Assembly: GCA_035944135.1 (NCBI GenBank)
Contig: DASZBM010000010.1
Location: 124,001-188,000, forward strand
Direction: 5' to 3'
Length of the DNA stretch: 64,000 bases
DNA from: Acidobacteriaceae bacterium
Lineage (GTDB): Bacteria; Acidobacteriota; Terriglobia; Terriglobales; Acidobacteriaceae
The stretch's first letter is position 1. Each line of letters begins with the position of its first letter. The translations under genes and the position numbers were made by a program. Below the pieces are notes generated by a model. That model was not told the origin of the DNA and did not search any database. It worked only from the letters and a program-made list of their open reading frames with translations. Below, piece by piece: positions 25,448-37,622 of this stretch.

Positions 25448-26790
25448 TGAGTACGGAAACAGGCGGAGAATCTTCTCGGGAAATGGTCGACGTGTTGGTT
25501 ATTGGCGCGGGCATGGCGGGGCTTGCTGCGGCGCGAGAGCTGGCGGAGCGTGGGCTGCGCACTTTGGTGCTTGAGGCGAGAGATCGCGTTGGCGGTCGCA
25601 TTTATTCGTTGCAGACGAGCGAAGGCGTTGTGGAACTTGGCGCGGAGTTTGTGCACGGCCGCGACGAGAAGCTCTGGGCACTGATCGACGAGGCTGGAGC
25701 GGAGACGGTAGAGCGCGATGGCGCGATGCTGCGCGAGGATGCCGATGGCCAACTCGTCAAAGAGGACGACGCAGCAGCGGGCGAGTCTGACTGGCTGGCT
25801 GAGCTTGCTCATCTTCCGGACGACATGAGCTTCGCCGACTGGCTTGCGTCCAGCGATGTGCCGAAGGAGCAACACCGAGCACTGCTCGGATATGTGGAGG
25901 GGTTCAACGCGGCAGATGCCAACCGGATCAGTGCGCGCTCGTTGGGTTTACAGCAGAGGGCCGAGGACAGCATTGAGGCCGACCGCGTGTGGCACCTGCG
26001 CGGAGGCTATTCGCAGCTCACGACGTATCTCGCGAATCGTGTGCGCTCTGCGGGCGCGCAACTGCAGTTGAACTGTGTTGTCCAATCCGTTCGATGGAGT
26101 GCCGGCGAGGTTGTCGTCAAGACGAGCACTGGTGAATATCGCGCACGGCGATGCATTGTGACGCTTCCGCTCGGCGTCCTGCAGATTGCAAACCGTGAAG
26201 CTGGTGTTCGCTTCGATCCTGAGCCTCGAGCGATAGCGGAGGCACGGCGGCTTGCGATGGGTTCGGCGGAGCGGTTCACGATGGTCTTTCGGGAGCGCTG
26301 GTGGGAACAATCCAAGCGCGTGAATGAAAAGGCGCTCAGCGCGATGAGTTTTCTGTTCACCTATCGGCGTTCGCCGCCGGTGTGGTGGACGCGCCACCCG
26401 GAGCCGGAAGCGCTCGCTGCGTTGACAGGATGGGCGGGCGGACCGCGCGCGGCCGAACTCGTCGGCCGCAGTGAAGAGGGGCTTGGAGAACAGGCGTGCC
26501 GTGACCTGGCGCAGGTCTTCGAGCTGCCCGAGAAGCTGCTTCGGGATGCTCTCGTCGCGACGCACAGGAACGACTGGCAGCTCGATCCATTTTCGCGCGG
26601 AGCCTACACATACATTCCCGTGAACGCGATCGATGGTCCGCTCAGGATGACCGAACCGGAACACGACACACTGTTCTTTGCCGGCGAGCACACCGACACA
26701 ACCGGCAATTGGGGCACTGTGCATGCGGCTTTGCGCACGGGGCTCCGCGCGGCAGAGCAGGTTTTCAGCTCATTCACATCTTCGCGCTAG
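25447..26790 (+). CDS. Flavin-containing amine oxidase
   Basis: 447 residues. The Rossmann dinucleotide fold starts at about residue 17 (VLVIGAGMAGLAAARELAER), followed by LEARDRVGGRI, the amine-oxidase second motif, and VELGAEFVHG. The C-terminal FAD motif LFFAGEHTDTTGNWGTVHAAL closes the protein. These are typical of polyamine/monoamine oxidases and related flavoproteins. The substrate is not evident. No signal peptide is seen, so it is probably cytoplasmic. The ATG overlaps the cca stop by one base, and an alpha/beta hydrolase gene follows 61 bases later. Confidence 0.9.
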   Translation: MSTETGGESSREMVDVLVIGAGMAGLAAARELAERGLRTLVLEARDRVGGRIYSLQTSEGVVELGAEFVHGRDEKLWALIDEAGAETVERDGAMLREDADGQLVKEDDAAAGESDWLAELAHLPDDMSFADWLASSDVPKEQHRALLGYVEGFNAADANRISARSLGLQQRAEDSIEADRVWHLRGGYSQLTTYLANRVRSAGAQLQLNCVVQSVRWSAGEVVVKTSTGEYRARRCIVTLPLGVLQIANREAGVRFDPEPRAIAEARRLAMGSAERFTMVFRERWWEQSKRVNEKALSAMSFLFTYRRSPPVWWTRHPEPEALAALTGWAGGPRAAELVGRSEEGLGEQACRDLAQVFELPEKLLRDALVATHRNDWQLDPFSRGAYTYIPVNAIDGPLRMTEPEHDTLFFAGEHTDTTGNWGTVHAALRTGLRAAEQVFSSFTSSR

Positions 26791-26851
26791 ACTCATTCTT
26801 GCGTCTCTCCGCCGGGCTCCTGAATCCAAAGGCGCAAAGGAGAACACCCGC

Positions 26852-27688
26852 ATGGCGTTTCTTACCGTTGGAAAAGAGAACAGCGCAGACATTCGGCTTT
26901 ACTACGAGGACCACGGCTCGGGCCGTCCTGTCGTTCTGATTCATGGCTGGCCCCTGAGCGGTGCTTCCTGGGAGCGGCAAGTGGCCGCGCTGCTGGGCGC
27001 TGGGCAATATCGCGTCATCACATATGACCGGCGAGGGTTCGGCAGGAGCTCGCAGCCGGCAGAGGGCTACGACTACAACACGTTGGCGAAGGACACGTAT
27101 GAGCTCCTCGAAAAGCTCGATTTGAAGGACGCGACGATTGTGGGCTTCTCGATGGGCGGTGGTGAGGTCGCGCGTTACATGGGCGACTACAACGAAGGGC
27201 GCGTAACCAAAGCTGTCTTCGCCTCATCGATCGCGCCCGCGCTGCGCAAGAGCGGGAGCAATCCCGAGGGCGTCGATCCGGCGATCTTTGAGGACATCAA
27301 GCGGAAGATCGAGAAGGATCGGTTCGTGCTTCTCGAGTGGTTCGTCGAGAACTTCTTCAATGCGGACAAGCTCACGGACCGCGTCTCGAAACCGGCGATC
27401 CAGGCGAACTTCAACGTCGCTGCAAGCGCTTCATACCAGGCCACACTGAACTGCGTGGATGCGTGGCTGGAGGATTTCCGCGACGACATCAAAGAGATCA
27501 AGGTGCCGACGCTTGTGATTCACGGAGACTCGGACAGGATTCTACCGATTGAAGCGACAGGTGCGCGTACGGCGAAGATGATTCCAGGCGCGAAGCTGCA
27601 CGTGATCAAGGACGGCCCGCATGGATGCAACTGGACCCACGCGGCCGAGTTCAATGAGGCCCTGCTCACGTTTCTCGAAGGCAAGTAA
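26852..27688 (+). CDS. Alpha/beta hydrolase of the non-heme chloroperoxidase group
   Basis: 278 residues. Oxyanion-hole region HGWPLSG at about 31, nucleophile elbow GFSMGGG at about 97-103 (Ser99), acid GDSDRILP at about 224, and catalytic His in DGPHGCNW at about 255. The pattern YDRRGFGRSSQPAEGYDYNT is that of cofactor-free haloperoxidase/esterase enzymes. The true reaction is probably ester or lactone hydrolysis. ATG 26852 follows AAAGGAG by ten bases. A bidirectional hairpin follows the stop. Confidence 0.9.
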   Translation: MAFLTVGKENSADIRLYYEDHGSGRPVVLIHGWPLSGASWERQVAALLGAGQYRVITYDRRGFGRSSQPAEGYDYNTLAKDTYELLEKLDLKDATIVGFSMGGGEVARYMGDYNEGRVTKAVFASSIAPALRKSGSNPEGVDPAIFEDIKRKIEKDRFVLLEWFVENFFNADKLTDRVSKPAIQANFNVAASASYQATLNCVDAWLEDFRDDIKEIKVPTLVIHGDSDRILPIEATGARTAKMIPGAKLHVIKDGPHGCNWTHAAEFNEALLTFLEGK

Positions 27689-27704
27689 GGAGCAACTGGA
27701 AAAG

Positions 27705-27730
27705 AGAAGCCCGGCGAATGCCGGGCTTCT
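27705..27730. terminator. Bidirectional hairpin terminator
   Basis: AGAAGCCCGGC (27705-27715), a GAAT loop and GCCGGGCTTCT (27720-27730) form an 11-bp perfect stem. It lies between the convergent hydrolase (ends 27688) and YIP1 (ends 27753) genes. On the minus strand it is followed by CTTTTCC, on the plus strand by GTGCTTTG, so it fits both genes. Confidence 0.75.
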
Positions 27731-27752
27731 GTGCTTTGAACTGCGCGTGACC

Positions 27753-28499
27753 TCAGCCTGTAATTGCCGCAATAGCCGTCTGACCCAGCACATACAGCGC
27801 CCACCAGCCGAATACGATAATCGCGGCGGAGCTGCGCTTAATGCCGGCAACGATCGAGATGCCGATCGTGAGGAGGATGGCGGCCCAGATGGCGAAGATG
27901 TCGACGGAGGAGAGCAGGGTGATGAGCCACTGCGGAGAGCTGCCGCCCTGCAGGTAGTAGCCGACGTTGGTGCCGACGGTGTTCTTGATATTGAAGGAGT
28001 CGCTCTGCATGCCGGCGAACAGCGTAATGATGGTCAGGATGGATATGAAAATCAGCGGCAGTGTGCCGTAGAACCATACCGCGAGCATCTGCTTGTAGTT
28101 TGTCCTGCCGCCGAAGGCGAAGTTTGCGGTGGCGAGGAAAATGCCGGAGACGATGAGGCCCACGACGATAAGAATCAGCGGCGCAAGGTACATGAACCGA
28201 AACTGCATCTCGATGCTGGAACGGATGCGGGCGGCTTGGTCGGGCGGGGCGTTAGCCAGGCGGTCCGCGAGGGACGCGTTGGTGTGAATGATGGAATCAA
28301 CCAGACCCGCGAGCCCGATCTTGTGTAGCACCGTGTACGCAAACAGAAAGCTCAGGATGCACACGATGATGAATGGCAGCCACCAGCTCGCGTTGCGCCG
28401 GATGTCGGTAAACGTTTTTGTAGGCGCGATGAAGGCGTCGATGAAGCGTGCGCCTTGGGACAGCGGCTTACCTTCGGACGCGACGGCTACATGCTCCAT
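27753..28499 (-). CDS. YIP1-family membrane protein
   Basis: 248 residues with five to six hydrophobic helices. The N-terminal cytoplasmic part (LSQGARFIDAFIAPTKTFTDI) leads into the first helix (SWWLPFIIVCILSFLFAY). The arrangement and the IAPTKTF(T/A)DI motif before it mark the bacterial YIP1 domain. Its role is unknown; bacterial YIP1 proteins are inner-membrane proteins of unassigned function. ATG 28499 follows AGGAG. No operon partner is visible. Confidence 0.85.
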   Translation of the reverse strand: MEHVAVASEGKPLSQGARFIDAFIAPTKTFTDIRRNASWWLPFIIVCILSFLFAYTVLHKIGLAGLVDSIIHTNASLADRLANAPPDQAARIRSSIEMQFRFMYLAPLILIVVGLIVSGIFLATANFAFGGRTNYKQMLAVWFYGTLPLIFISILTIITLFAGMQSDSFNIKNTVGTNVGYYLQGGSSPQWLITLLSSVDIFAIWAAILLTIGISIVAGIKRSSAAIIVFGWWALYVLGQTAIAAITG

Positions 28500-28768
28500 A
28501 GGAGTCTCCTGGATGTGTGGAAGGCTGAAGGAAGTTTAGCGCTTCCAGGAGGTCGCGGACGTGAAAACTGGTGGCAAGAGGGGTACCCCTCTCTCCCCCC
28601 GTTTATTGCGCAAATTCTTGATGCGATGGAACTTAGGGGCGGACCTCTAAATCGCTGTGACGCGCAAAATCCCTGTTTTCAGTTACTTGCGAATTGATGT
28701 GTCCGCAAAATCCTGAGAACAGGGGAGTTATCTCCGCTAGGGGATGCACTCTTAAATAGGGTCTCGGG
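28500..28768. repeat. Gene-free spacer with a palindromic repeat element (28563-28770)
   Basis: No gene is seen. From about 28575 the sequence has a GGGGTACCCC palindrome, a C-run, and CGCAAAATCC(C)TG twice. Arms CCCTGTTTTCAG and CTGAGAACAGGG match as an inverted repeat with one mismatch across a loop of about 35 bases. The layout resembles interspersed intergenic elements I recall from acidobacterial genomes; other copies were not available here. It lies between the divergent-to-upstream YIP1 start and the DUF1641 stop. Confidence 0.4.
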
Positions 28769-29224
28769 TCAGGGTTCGCGGGTGGCGGCACCCAGGGCGG
28801 CGAGGATATCGAGGCCGTAGGCGAGGCCGCGGCGGGTGTCCTCGGCGCGGAACTGGCGGAAGAGGCTGAGAAGGCTGGGCGGCTTCTCCTGCACGCGAGG
28901 AGGGTTGCGGTCGAGCGCGCGGGAGAGCTTGTAGAGCATCTCCGGGTCGATGGAGGCGATGATTCGGCCGAGGGCGATGAGGTTACGGGCGACGTTGATG
29001 CCATCGGGCGAGTTGGCGGCTTCGGCGAGCTTGCCGGCGATGATGTCGCGGCCGCCGATGACGCCTTGCGCGAGGTCGAGGATGCCCTTCTGGTGCGAGG
29101 CTTCGAGGAGGTCCCAGGCGGCGAGCAGCGCCTCGGCGTGATCGCGCGGTGCGTTCTCGATGCGGCTCATGAGCTCTTTTTGCGGATCAACCGGTTCGGG
29201 CTTGAAGGTGATCTGGTGTGCCAT
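28769..29224 (-). CDS. DUF1641 protein linked to formate dehydrogenase
   Basis: 151 residues, cytoplasmic, mostly helical. The region HAEALLAAWDLLEASHQKGI, DLAQGVIGGRDIIAGKLAEAAN, and VARNLIALGRIIASIDPE matches the DUF1641 pattern (as in B. subtilis YrhD). That gene also lies beside a formate dehydrogenase alpha-subunit gene. It probably assembles with or matures the neighbouring enzyme. It is 222 bases downstream of that gene on the same strand, with heptamer repeats and a palindromic repeat in the spacer. Confidence 0.85.
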   Translation of the reverse strand: MAHQITFKPEPVDPQKELMSRIENAPRDHAEALLAAWDLLEASHQKGILDLAQGVIGGRDIIAGKLAEAANSPDGINVARNLIALGRIIASIDPEMLYKLSRALDRNPPRVQEKPPSLLSLFRQFRAEDTRRGLAYGLDILAALGAATREP

Positions 29225-29240
29225 GGGGAAGTCCTTTGGA

Positions 29241-29282
29241 AGTTAGCGATTGAGGGGTTAGGGGTTAGGGGTGAGCGATAGT
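29241..29282. repeat. Heptanucleotide array GGGTTAG
   Basis: Six consecutive 7-mers; the core is GGGTTAG twice (29255-29268) followed by GGGTGAG, with decayed units on both sides. It starts 17 bases upstream of the DUF1641 start codon. It is the inverted partner of the CTCACCC/CTAACTC array at 29421-29448 (TTAGGGGTGAG pairs with CTCACCCCTAA). Confidence 0.75.
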
Positions 29283-29334
29283 GAGGTTCGTGGTGGAAAA
29301 GGGTTGAGCGTTCCTGGGAGTACCGGCATACTCG

Positions 29335-29375
29335 GGGTCCTTCGACTACGCGCTTCGCGCTCCGCTCAGGATGAC
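29335..29375. repeat. REP-like dispersed palindromic element
   Basis: The stretch begins GGGTCCTTCGACTACGCG and ends GCTCAGGATGACA, with GCGC-TTC-GCGC in its centre. The form GTCCTTCGAC...CTCAGGATGACA is a widespread interspersed repeat. A related end (TGTCATCC...) recurs at 63941. It lies between the two facing heptamer arrays of the DUF1641-formate dehydrogenase spacer. Confidence 0.6.
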
Positions 29376-29420
29376 AGCTGGCTTGAGGAGCGAGGAGAGT
29401 AGAGGCCAGCGTTTCGATCC

Positions 29421-29446
29421 CTCACTCCTCACCCCTAACTCCTCAC

Positions 29447-29448
<2 letters not shown>
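29421..29448. repeat. Heptanucleotide array CTCACTC/CTAACTC
   Basis: Four consecutive 7-mers (CTCACTC, CTCACCC, CTAACTC, CTCACTC). The last one contains part of the stop codon (29447-29449) of the formate dehydrogenase gene. Inverted partner of the array at 29241-29282. Confidence 0.75.
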
Positions 29449-32512
<3,064 letters not shown>

Positions 32513-32573
32513 GTTGGCTAGGATGCGCTGGGTTGTTGGGCTGGTTGCGGTATTTGGCGGGGGTTGCGAGTCG

Positions 32574-33488
32574 ATGAAAACGAGTCTGGTGAGGATCGGG
32601 ATTTCGGGCTGGCGGTATGCGGGATGGCGCGGCGTGTTTTATCCGCCGAAGCTGCCGCAGCGGCGCGAGTTGGAGTTTGCAGCGACGAAGTTTCCAAGTG
32701 TGGAGATCAACGGGACGTTTTATTCGCTGCAAAAACCTGGGTATTTTCGCGACTGGAGCGCGGCGACGCCGGATGATTTTGTGTTCGCGGTAAAAGGGTC
32801 GCGCTACCTGACCCACATGCTGAAGCTGCGCAATGCCGAGCAGCCGCTGGCGAATTTCTTTGCGAGCGGATTGCTGGAACTGGGGAAGAAGCTGGGGCCG
32901 ATTTTGTGGCAGTTTCCGCCGCAGTTACGGTTTGAGGCTGGGCGGTTCAGAGATTTTTTTGATTTGCTGCCAAGGACGCATGGAGCGGCGGCCGTGCTGG
33001 CGCGCGGACATGACGAGCGGCTGGAGGGTCGGGCGAGCGTGGAGGTGACTGCGGGGGTGAAAAAGGGCACGCCGATTCGTCATGCGATTGAGATTCGGGA
33101 TGAGAGCTTTGCGTGTGAGGAGTTTGTAAAGCTGCTGCGCGAGCATGATGTGGCGCTGGTGGTCGCGGATACGGTGGAGTGGCCGCTGCTGTTTGATGTG
33201 ACGGCGGATTTTGTTTATGTACGGCTGCACGGGTCGGAGGAGCTGTACGCCAGCGGGTACGAGGACGCGGCGCTGGATGAGTGGGCGGATCGGGTGGTAG
33301 CGTGGGCGACGGTTGGCACGGCGCAGGGACGCAGGGCGTGCGAGACAGAGGCGGAGGCGTGTGCGCGGGATGTTTATGTGTACTTCGACAATGATGCGAA
33401 GGTACGGGCGCCGTTTGATGCGATGGGATTGCAGAAGAAGGTGGCGGAGCGACTCAAGTCCCTGGAGGACGGTGGACCCCACCCATGA
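32574..33488 (+). CDS. DUF72 family protein
   Basis: 304 residues from ATG 32574. Hallmarks are IGISGWRYAGWRGVFYPP at about 7-24 and FPSVEINGTFYSLQ (EINxTFY) at about 45. FVFAVKGSRYLTHMLKL, LGPILWQFPPQL at about 108 and the terminal VYVYFDNDAKVRAPFDA complete the pattern. DUF72 has a TIM-barrel fold; its reaction is unproven. The gene is divergent from formate dehydrogenase with a 61-base spacer, so the two share a promoter region. It is convergent with fabF. Confidence 0.9.
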   Translation: MKTSLVRIGISGWRYAGWRGVFYPPKLPQRRELEFAATKFPSVEINGTFYSLQKPGYFRDWSAATPDDFVFAVKGSRYLTHMLKLRNAEQPLANFFASGLLELGKKLGPILWQFPPQLRFEAGRFRDFFDLLPRTHGAAAVLARGHDERLEGRASVEVTAGVKKGTPIRHAIEIRDESFACEEFVKLLREHDVALVVADTVEWPLLFDVTADFVYVRLHGSEELYASGYEDAALDEWADRVVAWATVGTAQGRRACETEAEACARDVYVYFDNDAKVRAPFDAMGLQKKVAERLKSLEDGGPHP

Positions 33489-33551
33489 CGACTGCGTCGT
33501 CATGAATGGGGCACCCGGCTAAAGCCCCCTATTCCTCTTTATGAGCTAAGA

Positions 33552-33575
33552 AACCCGAGGCTAAAGCCTCGGGTT
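33552..33575. terminator. Bidirectional hairpin of the 'aaagcc' repeat type
   Basis: AACCCGAGGC (33552-33561), TAAA and GCCTCGGGTT (33566-33575) form a 10-bp perfect stem between the convergent DUF72 and fabF genes. A related half (CGGCTAAAGCCCC) lies about 40 bases before it. A cognate TTTAGCCCCTGAGGG appears at 58.4 kb, so this is probably an interspersed repeat used as a terminator. No long T-run. Confidence 0.55.
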
Positions 33576-33594
33576 ACCTAGAAGCGAAGACGAT

Positions 33595-34851
<1,257 letters not shown>

Positions 34852-34867
34852 TACTTTCCTTGGGGGC

Positions 34868-34912
34868 GTAGCGGTCTTTGCCGGGCCATCTAAAGATGGC
34901 CCCTTCCGCTAC
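34868..34912 (-). promoter_or_regulatory. Nested hairpin between acpP and fabF
   Basis: An inner stem GGGCCATCT / AGATGGCCC (34883-34891 with 34894-34902, AA loop) is perfect. An outer stem GTAGCGG / CCGCTAC (34868-34874 with 34906-34912) encloses it. There is no T-run, so it would let transcripts pass but could slow or process them. That would yield more acpP than fabF product, as the cell needs. Confidence 0.6.
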
Positions 34913-34915
34913 GTC

Positions 34916-35158
34916 TTACTTTTCTTTCTGGTGCTTTTCGATGTAGTCCGTGGCGTCCTTGACGGTCTTGATCTTTTCCGCGTCCTCATCCGGAATCTGG
35001 ATGTCGAAGGCCTCTTCGAACTGCATTACCAGTTCGACCACGTCGAGCGAATCGGCGCCCAGGTCTTCCTGAAAGCTGGCGCCGGGGGTCACTTCAGCCT
35101 CGTCCACCTGAAGCTGCTCGACAATAATTTGTTTCACCTTCTCATCAACTGCTGCCAT
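34916..35158 (-). CDS. acpP: Acyl carrier protein
   Basis: Carries acyl chains on 4'-phosphopantetheine during fatty-acid synthesis. 80 residues, strongly acidic. The modified Ser is residue 37 in [12 protein letters not shown]. The four-helix pattern is complete, from [13 protein letters not shown] to [18 protein letters not shown] 35158 has AGGAGAT about eleven bases upstream. First gene of an acpP-fabF unit. Confidence 0.97.
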   Translation of the reverse strand: MAAVDEKVKQIIVEQLQVDEAEVTPGASFQEDLGADSLDVVELVMQFEEAFDIQIPDEDAEKIKTVKDATDYIEKHQKEK

Positions 35159-35708
35159 TGTTCCAATCTCCTATGGATTCCTTCTGAGTCACGGGGAACG
35201 TGTGTCCTGAAACTAGCGTCCGCTCAAGTTGCCTCAGTGTGCAAGGATACTTAGGCTCCCTCTACGTGTAAAGAACAGCACGGTTTTCGGTCTTCTGGAG
35301 CGGACGTCGAGATTGATCGGGGCCCAGAGCTCCCAGCGCCCGTTGCAATCTCTGATGCAGGTTCGTGGCCCTTTCCGTTGCAATGACTGCAACCTTCTGT
35401 TCGTGACGCCTGCGACCTCCGGCTATTACACACACCACCCGCGAGTGTTACGCCTACCACCTACTAAGGTCATGTGGCCCGTGCAGGGCACGTGACCTGA
35501 CACGTTCCGTGGGCGGGCCCGTCTTGTCGTGGGATAGCGGGCGGTTGGGCGCGAAAGCAGAATGCTCTCTATCAGCACGGAGGCAGGGCATCTAACCGGG
35601 TTCCCTGCCGCGCAATCTTCTACTTGTTTCGACCGTTCGCGCCTAGCATGGGGGCCACCAAAATTCGGGCCCCCTGCTCGGTCGCCAATCACTGAGGAGG
35701 TCAATCCC
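35159..35708. other. Gene-free spacer between acpP and the 35709 gene
   Basis: 550 bases. It holds the acpP RBS and presumably its promoter. There is a weak plus-strand frame (35229-35495) with one CxxC that lacks an RBS. It also has a 27-base motif shared with 42569-42593, and an inverted repeat GGGGGCC / GGCCCCC around 35649-35673. No RNA gene was recognised. Confidence 0.5.
35599..35625. repeat. Copy 1 of a GGTTCCC...ATCTTCTACTT motif
   Basis: GGTTCCCTG, CGCG and ATCTTCTACTT occur in the same order and spacing (two single-base indels) at 42569-42593. Both copies lie in spacers with no gene close by on the + strand. On the minus strand they lie upstream of acpP and of the MerR gene respectively. 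Confidence 0.45.
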
Positions 35709-35909
35709 TTGAGTAATAGAGTCTGCAAGCATTGCGGCTCGGGTCATCTTCGCCGTTTGAACCGCAGGGGCTGGACCCAGATGCGCCTGCTGCCCGCCTT
35801 CGGCATGTTTCCGTGGGAGTGCACGATGTGCCGGACCCGGACCTTCTGCCGGGACGACGGCCACGCCCGACGGCTGGAGCACGCGGCGTCGTTCAACCAG
35901 CCGTTCTAA
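35709..35909 (+). CDS. Small zinc-ribbon protein, TTG start
   Basis: 66 residues from TTG 35709, which is placed by a strong GAGGAGG about eight bases upstream. The Cys pairs are CKHCG (about 7) and CTMCR (about 40), and a third Cys follows in TFCRD. The region between is basic (HLRRLNRRGWTQMRLL). It would form a zinc ribbon, perhaps with nucleic-acid contact. Unlike the zinc-ribbon protein at 10502 it has no long charged insert. No named family recognised. Confidence 0.65.
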   Translation: MSNRVCKHCGSGHLRRLNRRGWTQMRLLPAFGMFPWECTMCRTRTFCRDDGHARRLEHAASFNQPF

Positions 35910-35992
35910 GCGCCCCGTTCCCGGGTCGCGGATCGCTTCACAGGGGCGACCGTCAGCCCCTTCATTCCCCAATTTCAGAATCCGGCTGAGAT

Positions 35993-37495
35993 TTATTCAT
36001 CGTCTTCGGCTGCCAGCAAGGGCAGGACACCGTGCAGTGCTGCGGCGTGGCCAGGAAGCGATCCGTCTGCCTCGGTGCCGACATCGCGCAGCGTGCGGTT
36101 GATAGCACGCGTCCGCACGCCCAGCTTCTGGATGGTGTTCTGAACTGTGCCAACCTGTTTTTCCATGGAGTCCATCAGGCCTTCGAAGGTCTTGAACTCC
36201 TTCTGCGCGCGTGAGAGGACGTTCCAGACCTCGTTGCCCTTCTTCTGCAGGTTCAGCATGCTGAAGCCGAGCTTGAAGCTGGTGAGCAGCGCGTAGAGGT
36301 TCGAGGGGCCGGCGACCATAACACGGCATTGCTGGTGCAGCTCGGCCTGCAAGCCGTCGCGGCGAAGCACCTCGGCGTAGAGGCCTTCGGTGGGAAGGAA
36401 CATGATGGCGTAGGGCGTCGTGACGGGTTCGTTGATGTACTTCGAGCAGATGCGCTTGCCTTCGGTTCGGATGGCGGAGTCAAACGCGCGGCGTGCCTGC
36501 TCGATGGCGGCCTGGTCGCCTAGCTCGTAGGCGCTCTCGAGCCGCTCCCAATCCTCGCGCGGGAACTTCGCGTCGATGGGCAGGAGAACGTCGTCGCCAG
36601 CCGGGCCGGGGAACTTGACGGCATACTCGACGACCTCCTGCGTGTTTTCCTTCACTCGCGCGTTCTTGACGTACTGGCCCGAAGCGAGGACCTGCTCGAG
36701 CAGATTGCCGAGCTGCACTTCGGCAAAGCCGCCGCGCGATTTTACGTTGGAGAACATGCGGTTCAGGTCGCTAACCCCGGCGGAGAGCGTGTTCATCTCG
36801 CCCAGACCAGTGTGGACCTTGGCGAGCTGGTCGGTCACCTGGCCGAAGCTTTCCGTGAGGCGGGAATGCAATGTTTTCTGCAGCTTCTCGTCGACGACAT
36901 TGCGCATCTCTTCGAGCTTCTTTTCGTTCGAGTCGCGCAGAAGTTCGAGTCGCTGCTGCACGCTCTCGCGCAATTTCTCCTGCTCACTGGCCTGGGTCGC
37001 TCTTAGATCTGCCAGGCTTCTGTCGAGGGCATCACGGTTGTCACCGTGCTGCTGCGCCATGTCGGTGGCGAAGCCCATGAAGCGCTGGGTCAGGCCGCCG
37101 AGTTGCGCCTCGACGGACTGGCGAAGGGTTTCGGAGGCGCGGGTGTTGTCCTGGCGGAAGCTGTCGAGGCCGCTGCGCAGTGCCTCGCCGAGTGCGTTCA
37201 CGTTTCCGAGGACTTCGGTGCGGAGCGCGGCGGCGGAGCGTTCGGCGGCTTCGCGGCCTGCCTGTGCCTCGGAGGATGTGTCGGTGCGGACCTGTGCGAG
37301 GCTGCTGCGGAGGTGTTCGTCGAGCGTCGCGAGCCGTGTCTCAAGCCGGGCGAAGTGCGTGGGCAGCTCGGAGGCGAGCGCTGCCAGCCGCGGGTCTTCG
37401 ATTGCCGGCTCGCTGCCTGCCTGCCGGCGGCGCAGCACGACGAAGAGGATGGCGATCAGGAGCAGCAGTTCGACGGCGAGCAATGCGAGCGTCAT
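35993..37495 (-). CDS. rmuC: DNA recombination protein RmuC
   Basis: 500 residues from ATG 37495 (GAAGGAAA upstream). An N-terminal membrane helix (TLALLAVELLLLIAILFVVL, about 2-21) anchors the protein. A long coiled coil follows (about 35-270), then the RmuC nuclease-like core: GGFAEVQLGNLLEQVL (about 275), DVLLPIDAKFPREDWERLE (about 325), IAFLPTEG-like AIMFLPTEGLYAEVLR (about 390). RmuC limits inverted-repeat recombination and is predicted to act on DNA. It is divergent from the DsbA-like gene with a 127-base spacer. Confidence 0.93.
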   Translation of the reverse strand: MTLALLAVELLLLIAILFVVLRRRQAGSEPAIEDPRLAALASELPTHFARLETRLATLDEHLRSSLAQVRTDTSSEAQAGREAAERSAAALRTEVLGNVNALGEALRSGLDSFRQDNTRASETLRQSVEAQLGGLTQRFMGFATDMAQQHGDNRDALDRSLADLRATQASEQEKLRESVQQRLELLRDSNEKKLEEMRNVVDEKLQKTLHSRLTESFGQVTDQLAKVHTGLGEMNTLSAGVSDLNRMFSNVKSRGGFAEVQLGNLLEQVLASGQYVKNARVKENTQEVVEYAVKFPGPAGDDVLLPIDAKFPREDWERLESAYELGDQAAIEQARRAFDSAIRTEGKRICSKYINEPVTTPYAIMFLPTEGLYAEVLRRDGLQAELHQQCRVMVAGPSNLYALLTSFKLGFSMLNLQKKGNEVWNVLSRAQKEFKTFEGLMDSMEKQVGTVQNTIQKLGVRTRAINRTLRDVGTEADGSLPGHAAALHGVLPLLAAEDDE

Positions 37496-37622
37496 TTCGA
37501 TTTTCCTTCGCTTCAGAGCATAGCACCCGGGTTGGCGGGAAAAGGCGGCCGAATTGGCGCGGGGCGAGGCTTGATGATTCAATGGAGAGAGAGCAACACT
37601 TTGCTCCAGAAGGTCCTCTAGA

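Noticed and set aside
35229-35495. Possible small zinc-binding protein with CNDC in the acpP upstream spacer
   Set aside because: Only one CxxC pair, no Shine-Dalgarno, odd composition; more likely chance. Could be a degraded zinc-ribbon gene.
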